Origin: Hoeflea sp.
GTDB lineage: Bacteria; Pseudomonadota; Alphaproteobacteria; Rhizobiales; Rhizobiaceae
Assembly (NCBI GenBank): GCA_019084245.1
Contig: JAHRFE010000036.1
Span: 1-64,000, forward strand
Reading direction: 5' to 3'
DNA length: 64,000 bases
The notes under the pieces are model-generated. The model did no database searches. It was given only the letters and a program-made list of their open reading frames with translations, and had not been told where the DNA came from. This document shows positions 33,959 to 43,407 of the stretch, piece after piece. How positions within the stretch are numbered: position 1 is the first letter of the stretch; each line of letters opens with the position of its first letter. Both the position numbers and the translations under genes were made by a program.

Positions 33959-35533
33959 TCATTTTCCGCCCAGTTTCCGGGCGAGCATATATCCTGCACC
34001 CGCTCCGGTTCCCGCCCCCGGCCAGACGCTGGCGCCGGTGATGTGCAGGCCCTCGACGGGGGTCTTGCCGGTCGCATGGCCCAGGGCCGGACGGAACAGG
34101 AAATTCTGTGAAAGGTGATGGCTTCCGGCCACCTGGTCGCCGCCGACGAGGTTCGGATTGTCGGTTTCAAGATCGAGCGGCGAGACCACCGCGCGGCCGA
34201 TGATCTTCGACTTGAGCCCTGGCGCATGACGTTCGATCATATCGATCGCACGGTCGGCATAGGTCTCCTTGACCGTCGCCCAATCGGTGCCGGTGATCTG
34301 GCCCGCCGCATCGCCCAGAATCTCGCCGGGAACCATGCGCACCTGCACCCAGAGCACATGCTTGCCCTCGGGTGCGCGGCTCGGGTCGATCGCCGTCGGC
34401 TGGCCCACAACCAGCACCGGCTCATCGGGCAGCAGGCCTGCTACCGCCTGCTGATAGGTGCGCGCCATCTGGTCGAGCGACGGCGCGATATGCACATAGG
34501 CAAAGGACTTGAGTTCCTCGCCGGCGCTCCAGTCCGGCAGGCCGTCCAGCGCCAGATGGATCATCATCGTGCCCGGCGCGTGGGAGAACTTCGTCATCTT
34601 GGCGTCGAACGCCGCGTCGCCGGAGGTGCCATCGAGCAGCTTCATCAGCCCGCCCGGCGCGACATTGGCGATCACCGCGCGGCGCGCCGTGATCTTCGTG
34701 CCGTCGGCCAACTCGATGCCCGTCGCCTTGCCACCCGTGTGGATGACCCGGGCCACGCGCTGGCCGCAATGGACCTCGCCGCCCGAAGCCTTGATCTTCG
34801 ACAGCAGCGCGGTCACCGCGGTGTCAGCGCCGCCCTTGCCGATGACCATGCCGAAATGCTGGCTGGCCATGGATTCCAGATAGGGAAACACCGCGCCGCC
34901 GGCCATGTCGGGCGCGAAATCGAGATGCATGCCCCAGGCAGCGAGTGTGGCGCGCACATGATCGGACTCGAAGGTTTCCGTGAGCCATGTGCGCGGCGAG
35001 GACAGCAGCAGGCGCGCCAGATCCGCGGTCCATGCAAAGCCCTTGCGCCACAGCGCCTTGGCCAGAAGCCTGCCTTGTATATGCATTTGCATGGGATTTC
35101 CGAGCAGGGCGAAGACAAACTCGGCAGTGCCAGGGAAGTCCGCACAGAGCCTGTCCCAGGCCTTTGCGTCATTCTCGGAGAACCCGGCGATGCGGGCGCG
35201 GGTCTCGCCCGGCCCGGTGCTGACGCCGAGCCATCGACCATTCTCGAACACGCTGGCAAAGCAATGTGACGCCGGTGCAAACTCAAGGCCGCGACGGGTC
35301 AGATCTTCGCCATAAGCTTTGAAAAACCCCGAGCCAGCAAGGAGACTGAGGTTCATCGCCGCCCAGTCATGACGAAAGCCGGGCTCGGTCAGTTCAAGGG
35401 TCTTGACCGCACCGCCGGGCGTTTCCGCCTGCTCGAACACGCCGACACGCCATCCTTTCGCGCCCAGATGGACCGCGCAAGCCAGGCTGTTGATCCCAGC
35501 GCCGACAATGATCGCGTCATACCCGTCCTGCAC
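33959..35533 (-). CDS. NAD(P)/FAD-dependent oxidoreductase, phytoene-desaturase-like
   Basis: 524 aa, COG1233-type flavoprotein. IIVGAGINSLACAVHLGAKG is the dinucleotide-binding motif (about residues 8-27), followed by FEQAETPGGAV; the C-terminal ITGASVWPGAGTGAGAGYM is the second FAD contact. Substrates in this large family include carotenoids and amines; here the setting (importer, PLP enzyme, cyclase) suggests oxidation of an imported compound. First gene of the leftward operon, divergent from the cyclase gene. Paralogous to 36490-38067. Confidence 0.8.
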   Translation of the reverse strand: MQDGYDAIIVGAGINSLACAVHLGAKGWRVGVFEQAETPGGAVKTLELTEPGFRHDWAAMNLSLLAGSGFFKAYGEDLTRRGLEFAPASHCFASVFENGRWLGVSTGPGETRARIAGFSENDAKAWDRLCADFPGTAEFVFALLGNPMQMHIQGRLLAKALWRKGFAWTADLARLLLSSPRTWLTETFESDHVRATLAAWGMHLDFAPDMAGGAVFPYLESMASQHFGMVIGKGGADTAVTALLSKIKASGGEVHCGQRVARVIHTGGKATGIELADGTKITARRAVIANVAPGGLMKLLDGTSGDAAFDAKMTKFSHAPGTMMIHLALDGLPDWSAGEELKSFAYVHIAPSLDQMARTYQQAVAGLLPDEPVLVVGQPTAIDPSRAPEGKHVLWVQVRMVPGEILGDAAGQITGTDWATVKETYADRAIDMIERHAPGLKSKIIGRAVVSPLDLETDNPNLVGGDQVAGSHHLSQNFLFRPALGHATGKTPVEGLHITGASVWPGAGTGAGAGYMLARKLGGK

Positions 35534-35559
35534 CGCGCATAGCCCCCCGTTCGAGATTT

Positions 35560-35580
35560 ATAATTGCAAATGCATATTAT
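35560..35580. promoter_or_regulatory. AT-rich dyad in the divergent promoter of the 27-42 kb locus
   Basis: ATAATTGCA and TGCATATTAT form an imperfect inverted repeat (one-base bulge) in a very AT-rich stretch of the 35534-35670 gap. Size and symmetry fit a MarR-type operator that could control both arms; the MarR gene at 38064 is the obvious candidate. Confidence 0.5.
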
Positions 35581-35670
35581 TCTGTCTAGCATCTATTTAT
35601 CGCATTCACACAACCCGTCATCCGGGGCGCAACCGAAACCACGAACACGCCTGTCAGAGGAGGATCGCTC

Positions 35671-36462
35671 ATGAACGCCGCAGAAACTCTTGGTCATCTC
35701 GCTTCAATGCTGCTTGAGGGAAAAGTCGAAGTTGTTGACCTCTCCGGGTCGCTCGGACCGGACACGCCGCTTCTCAAGCTGCCACCTGACTTCGCCAAGG
35801 ACACGCCCAAGATCGAAGTTCACAAGATCTCCGAATATGACAAGGACGGTCCGTTCTGGGCCTGGAACTGGCTCAAGATCGGCGAGCATTCCGGCACCCA
35901 TTTCGACGCGCCGCACCACTGGATCACCGGAAAGGATTACTCCGACGGCTACACGGATTCGATCCCGCCGCAGAATTTCGTGGCTCCGGTCAATGTCATC
36001 GACTGTTCGGCCGAAGTCGCCAAGAACCCCGATTTCCTGCTCGACGCCGCCGGCGTCAAGGCCTGGGAAGCCAAGCACGGCGAAATCAAGCCGGGCGAAT
36101 GGGTGGTGATGCGCACCGATTGGGACGCGCGTGCCACCGATGAAGACGCCTATCTCAACGCTGACGAAACCGGCCCGCACTCGCCCGGACCGACTGTAGA
36201 CTGCATCCAGTACATTCTCTCCAAGGGCGCCATCGGCTGGGGCACCCAGTGCATCGGCACCGACGCCGGCCAGGCCGGCGGCATGGAGCCCCCGTTCCCG
36301 GCGCACAATCTCTTGCACGCCGCCAACAAATACGGCCTCGCCTCGCTTGCCAATCTGAGCAAGCTGCCGCCCAAGGGCGCGGTGCTGATCGCCGCCCCGT
36401 TGAAGCTGGTCAAGGGCACCGGCAGCCCGATCCGCGCCATGGCCCTGGTCGCCAAGGCCTAA
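35671..36462 (+). CDS. Cyclase-family metal hydrolase (KynB/isatin-hydrolase-like)
   Basis: 263 aa. Metal-binding motif HSGTHFDAPHHW at residues 73-84 (His73, His77, Asp79, His82/83) of the PF04199 family, which includes kynurenine formamidase KynB and isatin hydrolase. The length is closer to isatin hydrolase and general cyclase members than to the roughly 210-aa KynB. Strong AGAGGAGGA site before the ATG. First gene of the rightward arm. Candidate reactions: N-formylkynurenine or isatin hydrolysis (both give precursors of anthranilate), or hydrolysis of an unknown cyclic amide. Confidence 0.8.
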   Translation: MNAAETLGHLASMLLEGKVEVVDLSGSLGPDTPLLKLPPDFAKDTPKIEVHKISEYDKDGPFWAWNWLKIGEHSGTHFDAPHHWITGKDYSDGYTDSIPPQNFVAPVNVIDCSAEVAKNPDFLLDAAGVKAWEAKHGEIKPGEWVVMRTDWDARATDEDAYLNADETGPHSPGPTVDCIQYILSKGAIGWGTQCIGTDAGQAGGMEPPFPAHNLLHAANKYGLASLANLSKLPPKGAVLIAAPLKLVKGTGSPIRAMALVAKA

Positions 36463-36489
36463 GGCGGCGTCACACCGGGGACCGGACCA

Positions 36490-38067
36490 ATGGCGGATTT
36501 TGACCACATCATTGTGGGCAGCGGCATCAATGCGCTCGTTGCGGCGGCCATGCTTTCAAAGAAGGGGAAGCGTGTGCTGGTGCTTGAGCGCGAGGACCGG
36601 TTCGGCGGCTGCATGCGCACCGACGAAATCACGCTTCCCGGCTTTCATCACGACGTGATGGCGGCGACCTTCGTCCTGTTCCTGACCTCCCCCTCCCATG
36701 CCGCGCTGGGCGCCGATCTGGCGCGGCATGGGCTGGAATTCTGCCACACACCGCATCCGACCGCGGTGCTGCGGCCCGACGGCACCTCGCTGGTGCTGTG
36801 CACCGACCGGGCCGCCAATATCGAGACCTTCAACGCGCTCGCGGGGGGCGACGGCGACCGCCACGGCGCCGATGTGGGCGCAATCGAGGCCGATGCGCCG
36901 TTCCTGTTCGCGCTGCTGGGCGGCGAACTCTGGAGCTGGCCGACCGCCAAATTGCTTGCTGGCCAGGCCTGGAAGCGCGGGCCCCGCGGACTGGCCGCCT
37001 GGATGGGCGAAGCCCTGCGCCCCACCCGCGCCTGGCTAGAGAGCAGCTATTCCTCCGAACTCGTTCAGGCGCTCTGGGCGCCCTGGGCACTGCACACCGG
37101 ACTGACAACCGAATCCGCCTATGGCGCGCAGATGGGCAAGGTCATCGCCTTTGCACTTGAAGCCGCCGGCGCTCCGGTGATCAAGGGCGGCGCCGGCCGG
37201 GCGGCGGATACCTTCAAGGCGCTGATCGAGGAAAACGGCGGCGAGTTGCGCGCGGGCGCCGATGTCGATCAGATCCGCACACACAATGGCAAGGCATCGG
37301 GCGTCCGGCTTGCCGACGGCACCGAGATTTCAGCATCCCATGTCATCTGTTCGGTTGCACCGGGACAACTGTATGGCCGGCTGCTGCGCGATACGGCAAA
37401 GGGGGTTTCGGACGAAAAGGCCAAGGATCTTCAACATTTCCGCCACGGCCGCGGCAATTTCCAGCTGCATTACGCCATCGACGGCCCGGTTCGCTGGAAG
37501 ACCGCAGGGCTGGAAGACGTGGCTCTGATCCATCTCGCCGACAGCATCGATTCGGTATCCAAATCCTCCAACGAGGCCGAGCGCGGCATGCTGCCCGCAA
37601 CCCCCACCATCTGCGTGGGCCAGCCGCACCGGCTCGACCCGACCCGATGCCCGGAGGGCAAGTCGATCCTCTGGCTGCAGATCCCCGATGCGCCACGCAC
37701 GCTCAAGGGCGATGCGAGCGGCCTGATCGCCACCGATGGCTCATGGACCGAGGCGGTGCGCGAAGCCTTCGCCAACCGCATCGAAGCCACCCTCGCCAAC
37801 CACATCGAGGGCTTCTCCGAGACCGTCCTGGCGCGAAAGGCCTACTCGCCGGCGGATCTCGAATCCATGAACATCAATCTGGTCGGCGGCGATCCCTATG
37901 GCGGATCCTGCGCGCTCGACCAGTTCTTCATCTGGCGTCCCTTCGCTGGCAGCAAGAACCATACGACCGCGATCAACAACCTGCACCATATCGGCGCCTC
38001 GACACATCCCGGCCCCGGGCTCGGCGGCGGTTCCGGTTTTCTGCTGGCCAAGAGGCTGGGCACATGA
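36490..38067 (+). CDS. NAD(P)/FAD-dependent oxidoreductase, phytoene-desaturase-like (second paralogue)
   Basis: 525 aa. IIVGSGINALVAAAMLSKKG and LEREDRFGGCMRTDE are the N-terminal FAD motifs; HHIGASTHPGPGLGGGSG is the C-terminal one. Similar in length and layout to the flavoprotein of the opposite arm (33959-35533), with GGDPYGGSCALDQFF versus GGDQVAGSHHLSQNF, so the two are probably paralogues working in one pathway or as a heteromer. ATGA overlap with the MarR gene. Confidence 0.8.
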   Translation: MADFDHIIVGSGINALVAAAMLSKKGKRVLVLEREDRFGGCMRTDEITLPGFHHDVMAATFVLFLTSPSHAALGADLARHGLEFCHTPHPTAVLRPDGTSLVLCTDRAANIETFNALAGGDGDRHGADVGAIEADAPFLFALLGGELWSWPTAKLLAGQAWKRGPRGLAAWMGEALRPTRAWLESSYSSELVQALWAPWALHTGLTTESAYGAQMGKVIAFALEAAGAPVIKGGAGRAADTFKALIEENGGELRAGADVDQIRTHNGKASGVRLADGTEISASHVICSVAPGQLYGRLLRDTAKGVSDEKAKDLQHFRHGRGNFQLHYAIDGPVRWKTAGLEDVALIHLADSIDSVSKSSNEAERGMLPATPTICVGQPHRLDPTRCPEGKSILWLQIPDAPRTLKGDASGLIATDGSWTEAVREAFANRIEATLANHIEGFSETVLARKAYSPADLESMNINLVGGDPYGGSCALDQFFIWRPFAGSKNHTTAINNLHHIGASTHPGPGLGGGSGFLLAKRLGT

Positions 38068-38555
38068 ACGACATCAAGCCTCTCACTACAGAGAAGGCCG
38101 AGCCGTTCGAGCGGCTGGGTGAGATCGGCCTGTCGAATTTTGCGCCCTATCTGATGAACCGGCTGATGGGGCGCTACAACGCCGATCTCAGGAAGGAGAT
38201 GGCCGACCTGGGCCTGACCACGCCAAAGATGCGGGCGCTGGCGGTATTGTCGGTGATCGACGCCCTGACAATCTCGGAACTTGCGGTCTATGCGGTCGTG
38301 GAACAATCAACATTGAGCCGCTCGCTCGAACGGCTCACCTCCGAAGGCCTGGTGAGGCGCGAGCCTGACGCCAATGACAGCCGCGTCACCCGCATTGCCA
38401 TCACCGATGCCGGGCGCGCCGCCTTTGATCAGCTGTGGCCATCCATGGCGCGGATCTATTCACAGATGTTCAAGGGCATTCCGGACGACGAGCGCGCGGC
38501 TTTCGTCGGCACGCTGCAGAAAATGCTCAACAACATTCGCAAGCACGACTTTTAA
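38064..38555 (+). CDS. MarR-family regulator
   Basis: 163 aa. Winged helix: LTISELAVYAVVEQSTLSRSLERL, wing EPDANDSRVTRIAITDAG. It starts in an ATGA overlap with the flavoprotein gene and precedes the indolepyruvate oxidoreductase genes. Probably controls the divergent locus through the dyad at 35560-35580 (inference). Confidence 0.9.
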   Translation: MNDIKPLTTEKAEPFERLGEIGLSNFAPYLMNRLMGRYNADLRKEMADLGLTTPKMRALAVLSVIDALTISELAVYAVVEQSTLSRSLERLTSEGLVRREPDANDSRVTRIAITDAGRAAFDQLWPSMARIYSQMFKGIPDDERAAFVGTLQKMLNNIRKHDF

Positions 38556-38573
38556 TGACGGGAAACGCGAGCC

Positions 38574-40721
38574 ATGGCTGAACGCTCATTCGCCAAGGAA
38601 GTCCAGAAGCTCAAGCTCGGCGAGGGTGACACCTTCACCGGCGAGGGCATTCTGGCGTTGACGAAGGCGCTTCTGGAAGCCGGCGTCGGCTATGTCGGTG
38701 GCTATCAGGGCGCGCCGATCAGCCATCTGATGGATGTGCTCGCCGATGCCGAGGAGATCCTCACCGATCTTGGCGTTCGCTACGAGGCAAATGCGTCGGA
38801 GGCCGCCGCGGCTGCGATGCTGGCAGCCTCGGTGCATTACCCGATCCGCGGCGCGGTCACCTTCAAGGGGCCGGTGGGCGTCAACGTGGCCTCCGATGCG
38901 CTCGCCAACCTGTCGTCTTCCGGCGTCACCGGCGGTGCGCTGGTGATCATCGGCGAGGATTACGGCGAAGGCTCATCGATCATGCAGGAGCGCAGCCATG
39001 CCTTCGCGATGAAGTCGCAGATGTGGCTGCTCGACCCGCGCCCCAACCTGCCCTCCATCGTCAAGTCCGTGCATCAGGGCTTCGAGCTGTCGGAGGCCAG
39101 CAACACGCCGGTGATGCTGATGGTCCGCATCCGCTCCTGCCATGTCACCGGCAGCTTCGAAACCAGGGACAACATGCGCCCGCCGTTCACGGTCAAGGAC
39201 GCGCTCGCCAATCCGCGTAGCGACTATGCCCGCGTCGTGCTGCCGCCGATGTCCTATCTGCAGGAGCACGACAAGATCAACAACCGCTGGCCGGCGGCGC
39301 TCACCTACATCCGCGAGCACAAGCTCAACGAAGTCTTCGGCCCCAAGGAAGCCCCCGTCGGCATCGTTCTGCAGGGCGGCATGTACAATGGCGTGATCCG
39401 GGCGCTGCAACGATTGGGCCTCGCCGACATCCACGGCGACACCGAGATCCCGCTCTACGTGCTCAACGTCACCTACCCGCTGGTACCTGACGAATTCTTC
39501 GAGTTCTGCGAGGGCAAATCGTCAATCCTGGTGGTCGAGGAAGGCCAGCCCGAATTCATCGAGCAGTCCCTCGGGTTGGCGCTCTACAAGGCCGGAAGCT
39601 CGATTGCGCTTCACGGCAAGGACATGCTGCCGATGGCCGGCGAATACACCGGCCAGGTGATGCTTGACGGCCTCGAGGCGTTCCTCAAGAAGGCGGCGCC
39701 CGAACTGCTGCCCGCCCGGCTGCGTGCCCCCAATTCCGATCACAAGCCGGCGTTGCCGGATCTCTCCAAGACCGTGCCGATGCGCCCGCCGGGTTTCTGC
39801 ACCGGCTGTCCGGAGCGGCCGATCTTCGCCGCCATCAAATTGACCGAGATGGAACGCGGCAAGCACCAGATCGCGGGCGACATCGGCTGCCATCTGTTTG
39901 CCACGCTTCCCCCCTTCGAAATCGGCGGCTCGACCATGGGTTATGGCCTGGGTCCCGCTTCCAACGCCGCCTTCGACGGTGGCGGCGACAAGCGCTCGAT
40001 CTCGATCCTGGGCGATGGCGGCTTCTGGCACAATGGCCTGTCGTCCTCCATCGGCAACGCGGTCTACAACAAGTCCGACGGCGTCATCGTCATCGTCGAC
40101 AATTTCTACTCTGCCGCCACCGGCGGACAGGACATCCTGTCCTCGCGCGCCGACAACGCCTCCAAGGCCACCGGCCACCCGATTGCCGACGCGGTCAAGG
40201 GCGTCGGCGTCAAATGGGTGCGCCAGCTCGACCGCACCTATGACGTGCCGAAGATGCGTGAGATCTTGAACGAGGCGCTGACAACCGACCATGTCGGCCC
40301 GAAGGTCATCATCGCCTCGTCGGAATGCATGCTCAACAAGCAGCGCCGTGAAAAGCCGCTGATGAACGCCGCGATCAAGGAAGGCAGGCGGGTCGAAAAG
40401 CCCCGCTTCGGCGTCGACGAAGATATCTGCACCGGCGACCACGCCTGCATCCGCCTGTCAGGTTGTCCGTCATTGTCGCTCAAGAAGCTCGATGACCCCT
40501 TGCGCGACGATCCGGTCGCCAGCATCGACCAGAGCTGCGTCGGCTGCGGCAATTGCGGCGAGGTGGCGGACGCCGCCGTGCTCTGCCCGTCCTTCTACCG
40601 CGCCGATGTGGTGCACAACCCCGGCTGGACGGAACGGAAATTCGGCGCCTTCAGGACCCGCATCATCACCTGGCTGCAAAACCGCCGGTCGCGCGGCCGC
40701 ATTGAATTTGTCCGGACCTGA
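38574..40721 (+). CDS. Indolepyruvate ferredoxin oxidoreductase alpha-type subunit
   Basis: 715 aa. Order: pyrimidine-binding domain (GGYQGAPISHLMD; EANASEAAAAAM), CTGCPERPIFAAIK near residue 410, TPP-binding GDGGFWHNGLSSSIGN near 479 with the closing NFYSAATGGQ, and a C-terminal ferredoxin-like part with CTGDHACIRLSGCP (about 620) and CVGCGNC (about 655). The first Fe-S motif has wider Cys spacing than the standard CxxCxxC. The enzyme oxidatively decarboxylates aryl-pyruvates to aryl-acetyl-CoA and reduces ferredoxin. Gene symbol iorA would fit but the substrate is not proved. Confidence 0.87.
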   Translation: MAERSFAKEVQKLKLGEGDTFTGEGILALTKALLEAGVGYVGGYQGAPISHLMDVLADAEEILTDLGVRYEANASEAAAAAMLAASVHYPIRGAVTFKGPVGVNVASDALANLSSSGVTGGALVIIGEDYGEGSSIMQERSHAFAMKSQMWLLDPRPNLPSIVKSVHQGFELSEASNTPVMLMVRIRSCHVTGSFETRDNMRPPFTVKDALANPRSDYARVVLPPMSYLQEHDKINNRWPAALTYIREHKLNEVFGPKEAPVGIVLQGGMYNGVIRALQRLGLADIHGDTEIPLYVLNVTYPLVPDEFFEFCEGKSSILVVEEGQPEFIEQSLGLALYKAGSSIALHGKDMLPMAGEYTGQVMLDGLEAFLKKAAPELLPARLRAPNSDHKPALPDLSKTVPMRPPGFCTGCPERPIFAAIKLTEMERGKHQIAGDIGCHLFATLPPFEIGGSTMGYGLGPASNAAFDGGGDKRSISILGDGGFWHNGLSSSIGNAVYNKSDGVIVIVDNFYSAATGGQDILSSRADNASKATGHPIADAVKGVGVKWVRQLDRTYDVPKMREILNEALTTDHVGPKVIIASSECMLNKQRREKPLMNAAIKEGRRVEKPRFGVDEDICTGDHACIRLSGCPSLSLKKLDDPLRDDPVASIDQSCVGCGNCGEVADAAVLCPSFYRADVVHNPGWTERKFGAFRTRIITWLQNRRSRGRIEFVRT

Positions 40722-40724
40722 GCA

Positions 40725-42305
40725 ATGGTAAGCATGACCCACTCCGCATTCACACCCAAACCGCAGGGACCCGCACTTGATCAGATCATCAAGCTCGCCA
40801 TCATGGCAGTCGGCGGCCAGGGCGGCGGCGTGCTGACCAACTGGGTCGAGGACTGCGCCCGGAGCAATGGCTACGCCGTTCAGGCTACTTCGGTGGCGGG
40901 GGTCGCCCAGCGCACGGGGGCCACGATCTACTACATGGAAATGGCGCCCATGCAGGATCGTGCGCCGGTGTTCTCGCTGCTGCCCGCGGCAGGCGACGTC
41001 GACATCCTGGTGGCCGCCGAAATGATGGAGGCCGGGCGCGCCATCATGCGCGGCTTCGTCACCCCCGATCGCACCACGCTGATCGCCTCCTCGCACAGGG
41101 CGCTGGCGGTGTCCGAAAAGATGGTGCCTGGCGACGGGATCGCCGATTCCCAGGAAGTCATCGCGGCGGCAGAAATCGCCGCCCGGCGCTTCATTGCCTT
41201 CGACATGGAGAAGATGGCGGTCGATGCAGGCTCGATGATTTCCGCCAGCCTGTTCGGCGCGCTGGCGGGTTCCGGCGCGCTGCCGTTTGAACGATCGAGT
41301 TTCGAAGCCGCGATCAAGGCGTCGGGACGCGGCGTCGAGGCAAGTCTCAGGGCCTTTGGCGCCGGCTTCGAGGCTGCAGCCGTTGGCACCGTCGAAACGC
41401 CACGATCGGTACGCATCAAGACCTCCCCCGGCGCACCTTCAGGACCGAAGAACCTTGTCGATCAGTGGAACGCACTCGAAGCGCGCGCAACATCCCTGCC
41501 CGCCCCGGTGCGCGACATGGCGCGCAGCGGTTTGCGCGCCGTGGTCGACTTCCAGGACCTCGCTTATGGGCGCGACTATCTCGAACGCATCGACACCGTG
41601 CTGGCCGAGGATGATCCGGCCAAGGGGTATGAACTGACTCTCGAGGCCGCCAAATATATCGCCAAGGCGATGGCCTATGACGATGTCTTCCGGGTCGCCG
41701 ACTTGAAGACGCGCGGCAGCCGCTTTGCCCGCGTGCGCAGCGAGATCGCCCCGGCCAAGGGCGCGCAGATGAAGCTCACCGAATTCATGCACCCGCGCGC
41801 CGAGGAGATTGTCGGCATGATGCCCTCACGCCTTGGCCGCAGGCTTTCGGCAAGCGAGCGCGCCATGCGGGTGATCGACCGGCTGGTCAACAAGGGACGC
41901 CGCTTGCGCACCGACCGGCTGCTGCCCTTCGCCCAGCTTTACGTGCTGGGCGGGCTTCGCAAGTACCGGCGCGGCACGCTGCGCCATGCGATCGAAACGG
42001 AGCATCTTGAAAACTGGCTCGCCCAGGCGCTGTCCTATCGCCGGATCGACTACGCGCTGGGCGTCGAAACCCTGCGCAACCGCCGCCTGGTCAAGGGCTA
42101 TTCCGACACCCATGCGCGCGGGCTTTCCAAGTTCGACAGGGTGATGGATGGCGTGGCGCTTCTGGCGGGCCGTGACGACGCCGCCCACTGGTGCCGGCTG
42201 TTGCGCGAGGCAGCCCTTGCCGACGAGAAGGGCGAGCAGCTTGAAGGCGCGCTGAAGACCGTGCGGTCCTTTGCGAGCCAGGCCGAGACAACCCTTCCGA
42301 ACTGA
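40725..42305 (+). CDS. Indolepyruvate oxidoreductase beta-type subunit with DUF6537-like C-terminus
   Basis: 526 aa. Residues about 15-220 are the gamma/beta domain of 2-oxoacid oxidoreductases (IMAVGGQGGGVLTNWVEDCA). The C-terminal 300 residues (YGRDYLERIDTVLAEDDPAKG and onwards) are helical and match the extra domain (DUF6537) of long bacterial IorB proteins. Two ATGs (40725 and 40734) are possible; neither has a strong ribosome-binding site, and translation may be coupled to the alpha gene 3 bp upstream. Confidence 0.87.
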   Translation: MVSMTHSAFTPKPQGPALDQIIKLAIMAVGGQGGGVLTNWVEDCARSNGYAVQATSVAGVAQRTGATIYYMEMAPMQDRAPVFSLLPAAGDVDILVAAEMMEAGRAIMRGFVTPDRTTLIASSHRALAVSEKMVPGDGIADSQEVIAAAEIAARRFIAFDMEKMAVDAGSMISASLFGALAGSGALPFERSSFEAAIKASGRGVEASLRAFGAGFEAAAVGTVETPRSVRIKTSPGAPSGPKNLVDQWNALEARATSLPAPVRDMARSGLRAVVDFQDLAYGRDYLERIDTVLAEDDPAKGYELTLEAAKYIAKAMAYDDVFRVADLKTRGSRFARVRSEIAPAKGAQMKLTEFMHPRAEEIVGMMPSRLGRRLSASERAMRVIDRLVNKGRRLRTDRLLPFAQLYVLGGLRKYRRGTLRHAIETEHLENWLAQALSYRRIDYALGVETLRNRRLVKGYSDTHARGLSKFDRVMDGVALLAGRDDAAHWCRLLREAALADEKGEQLEGALKTVRSFASQAETTLPN

Positions 42306-42420
42306 AACTCCGTCCTGAAATGGTCGTGATCGGAACACGGGCGCCCGGGCATTCATGGTAGGGAACATCCCTTCGGCGGTATGCCGTCTGTGACATCATG
42401 ACCTTTGGAAGAGATCCTGC

Positions 42421-43335
42421 ATGAGCCGCAAATTGCCGCCCCTCAATTGGCTCCGCGCCTTCGAAGCATCGGCAAGGAGTCTGAGCTTTACCCAGGCCGC
42501 TTCCGAGCTCAACCTGACCCAGGCTGCCATTTCCAAGCAGGTCAAGCTGCTGGAACATTATCTCAGCGAGCAGTTGTTCATCCGAAACCCGCGCAGCCTC
42601 GAACTGACAAAGACCGGCGAAGCCTATCTGCCGAAAGTTCGCGACTGCTTTGACCGGCTTGCAGCGGGCACAAACGAAGTGTTCGGCCGCCGCCGCAGCG
42701 AGATGCTGACGATCCGCTGCATGGTCGGGTTTTCGATCAACTGGCTGGCGCCCCGCCTGCCCCGCTTCATGGCGCGCCATCCCGGAGTGACCATCCGGAT
42801 CATCTCCAGCGTCTGGGGCGATGAGTTCGACAGCGAGCGTTTCGATTTCGACATCCGCTACGGGATGGGCAAGTGGCCGGGGCTCAACGCGCAGCGCCTG
42901 ACCTGGGAGACAATCACGCCGGTCTGCAGCCCCGCCCTGCTGCGAGGCGACAATGCCATCGGCAAGCCCGAGGATCTGGCGCATCACGCGCTGTTGCATG
43001 TGCTCGGCTATGAGGAGGGCTGGGGCCTGTGGCTACGCGCCGCCGGGTTGAGCGCCGACATCGACCGGGGCCGCGGCCTGCATTTCGATACCTCGCTGAT
43101 TGCCTTCGAGGTTGCCGCCAAGGGCGGCGGCATAGCGCTCGGCCGGCCTTCCATGACCGGCGAGGACTTCGCGTCGGGCCGCCTCGTGGCGCCGTTCGAC
43201 CTGGCCGTGCCGATCGATGAAGCCTTCCACCTGATCACGCCGCCCGAAGACATCGCCCATCCCGATGCCGATCTGTTCCGCGACTGGCTGATCGAGGAAG
43301 CAGAGCTTGCATTCGGGCCGCTCGATCGTCCATAA
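42421..43335 (+). CDS. LysR-family transcriptional regulator, GcvA-like
   Basis: 304 aa. N-terminal winged helix LPPLNWLRAFEASARSLSFT and TQAAISKQVKLLEHYLSEQLF are characteristic of the GcvA/AmpR branch. The effector domain contains RCMVGFSINWLAPRLPRF. The 115-bp upstream gap has no gene. It precedes a PACE efflux gene in the same direction by 72 bp and may control it; it could also act on the oxidoreductase operon upstream. Confidence 0.9.
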   Translation: MSRKLPPLNWLRAFEASARSLSFTQAASELNLTQAAISKQVKLLEHYLSEQLFIRNPRSLELTKTGEAYLPKVRDCFDRLAAGTNEVFGRRRSEMLTIRCMVGFSINWLAPRLPRFMARHPGVTIRIISSVWGDEFDSERFDFDIRYGMGKWPGLNAQRLTWETITPVCSPALLRGDNAIGKPEDLAHHALLHVLGYEEGWGLWLRAAGLSADIDRGRGLHFDTSLIAFEVAAKGGGIALGRPSMTGEDFASGRLVAPFDLAVPIDEAFHLITPPEDIAHPDADLFRDWLIEEAELAFGPLDRP

Positions 43336-43407
43336 GGGCAAAGCGAGGACGACCTCCCCATCAGGGACGAACAGCCGGGACGGCCCGGCCATAAGCTGGG
43401 GACCTCC

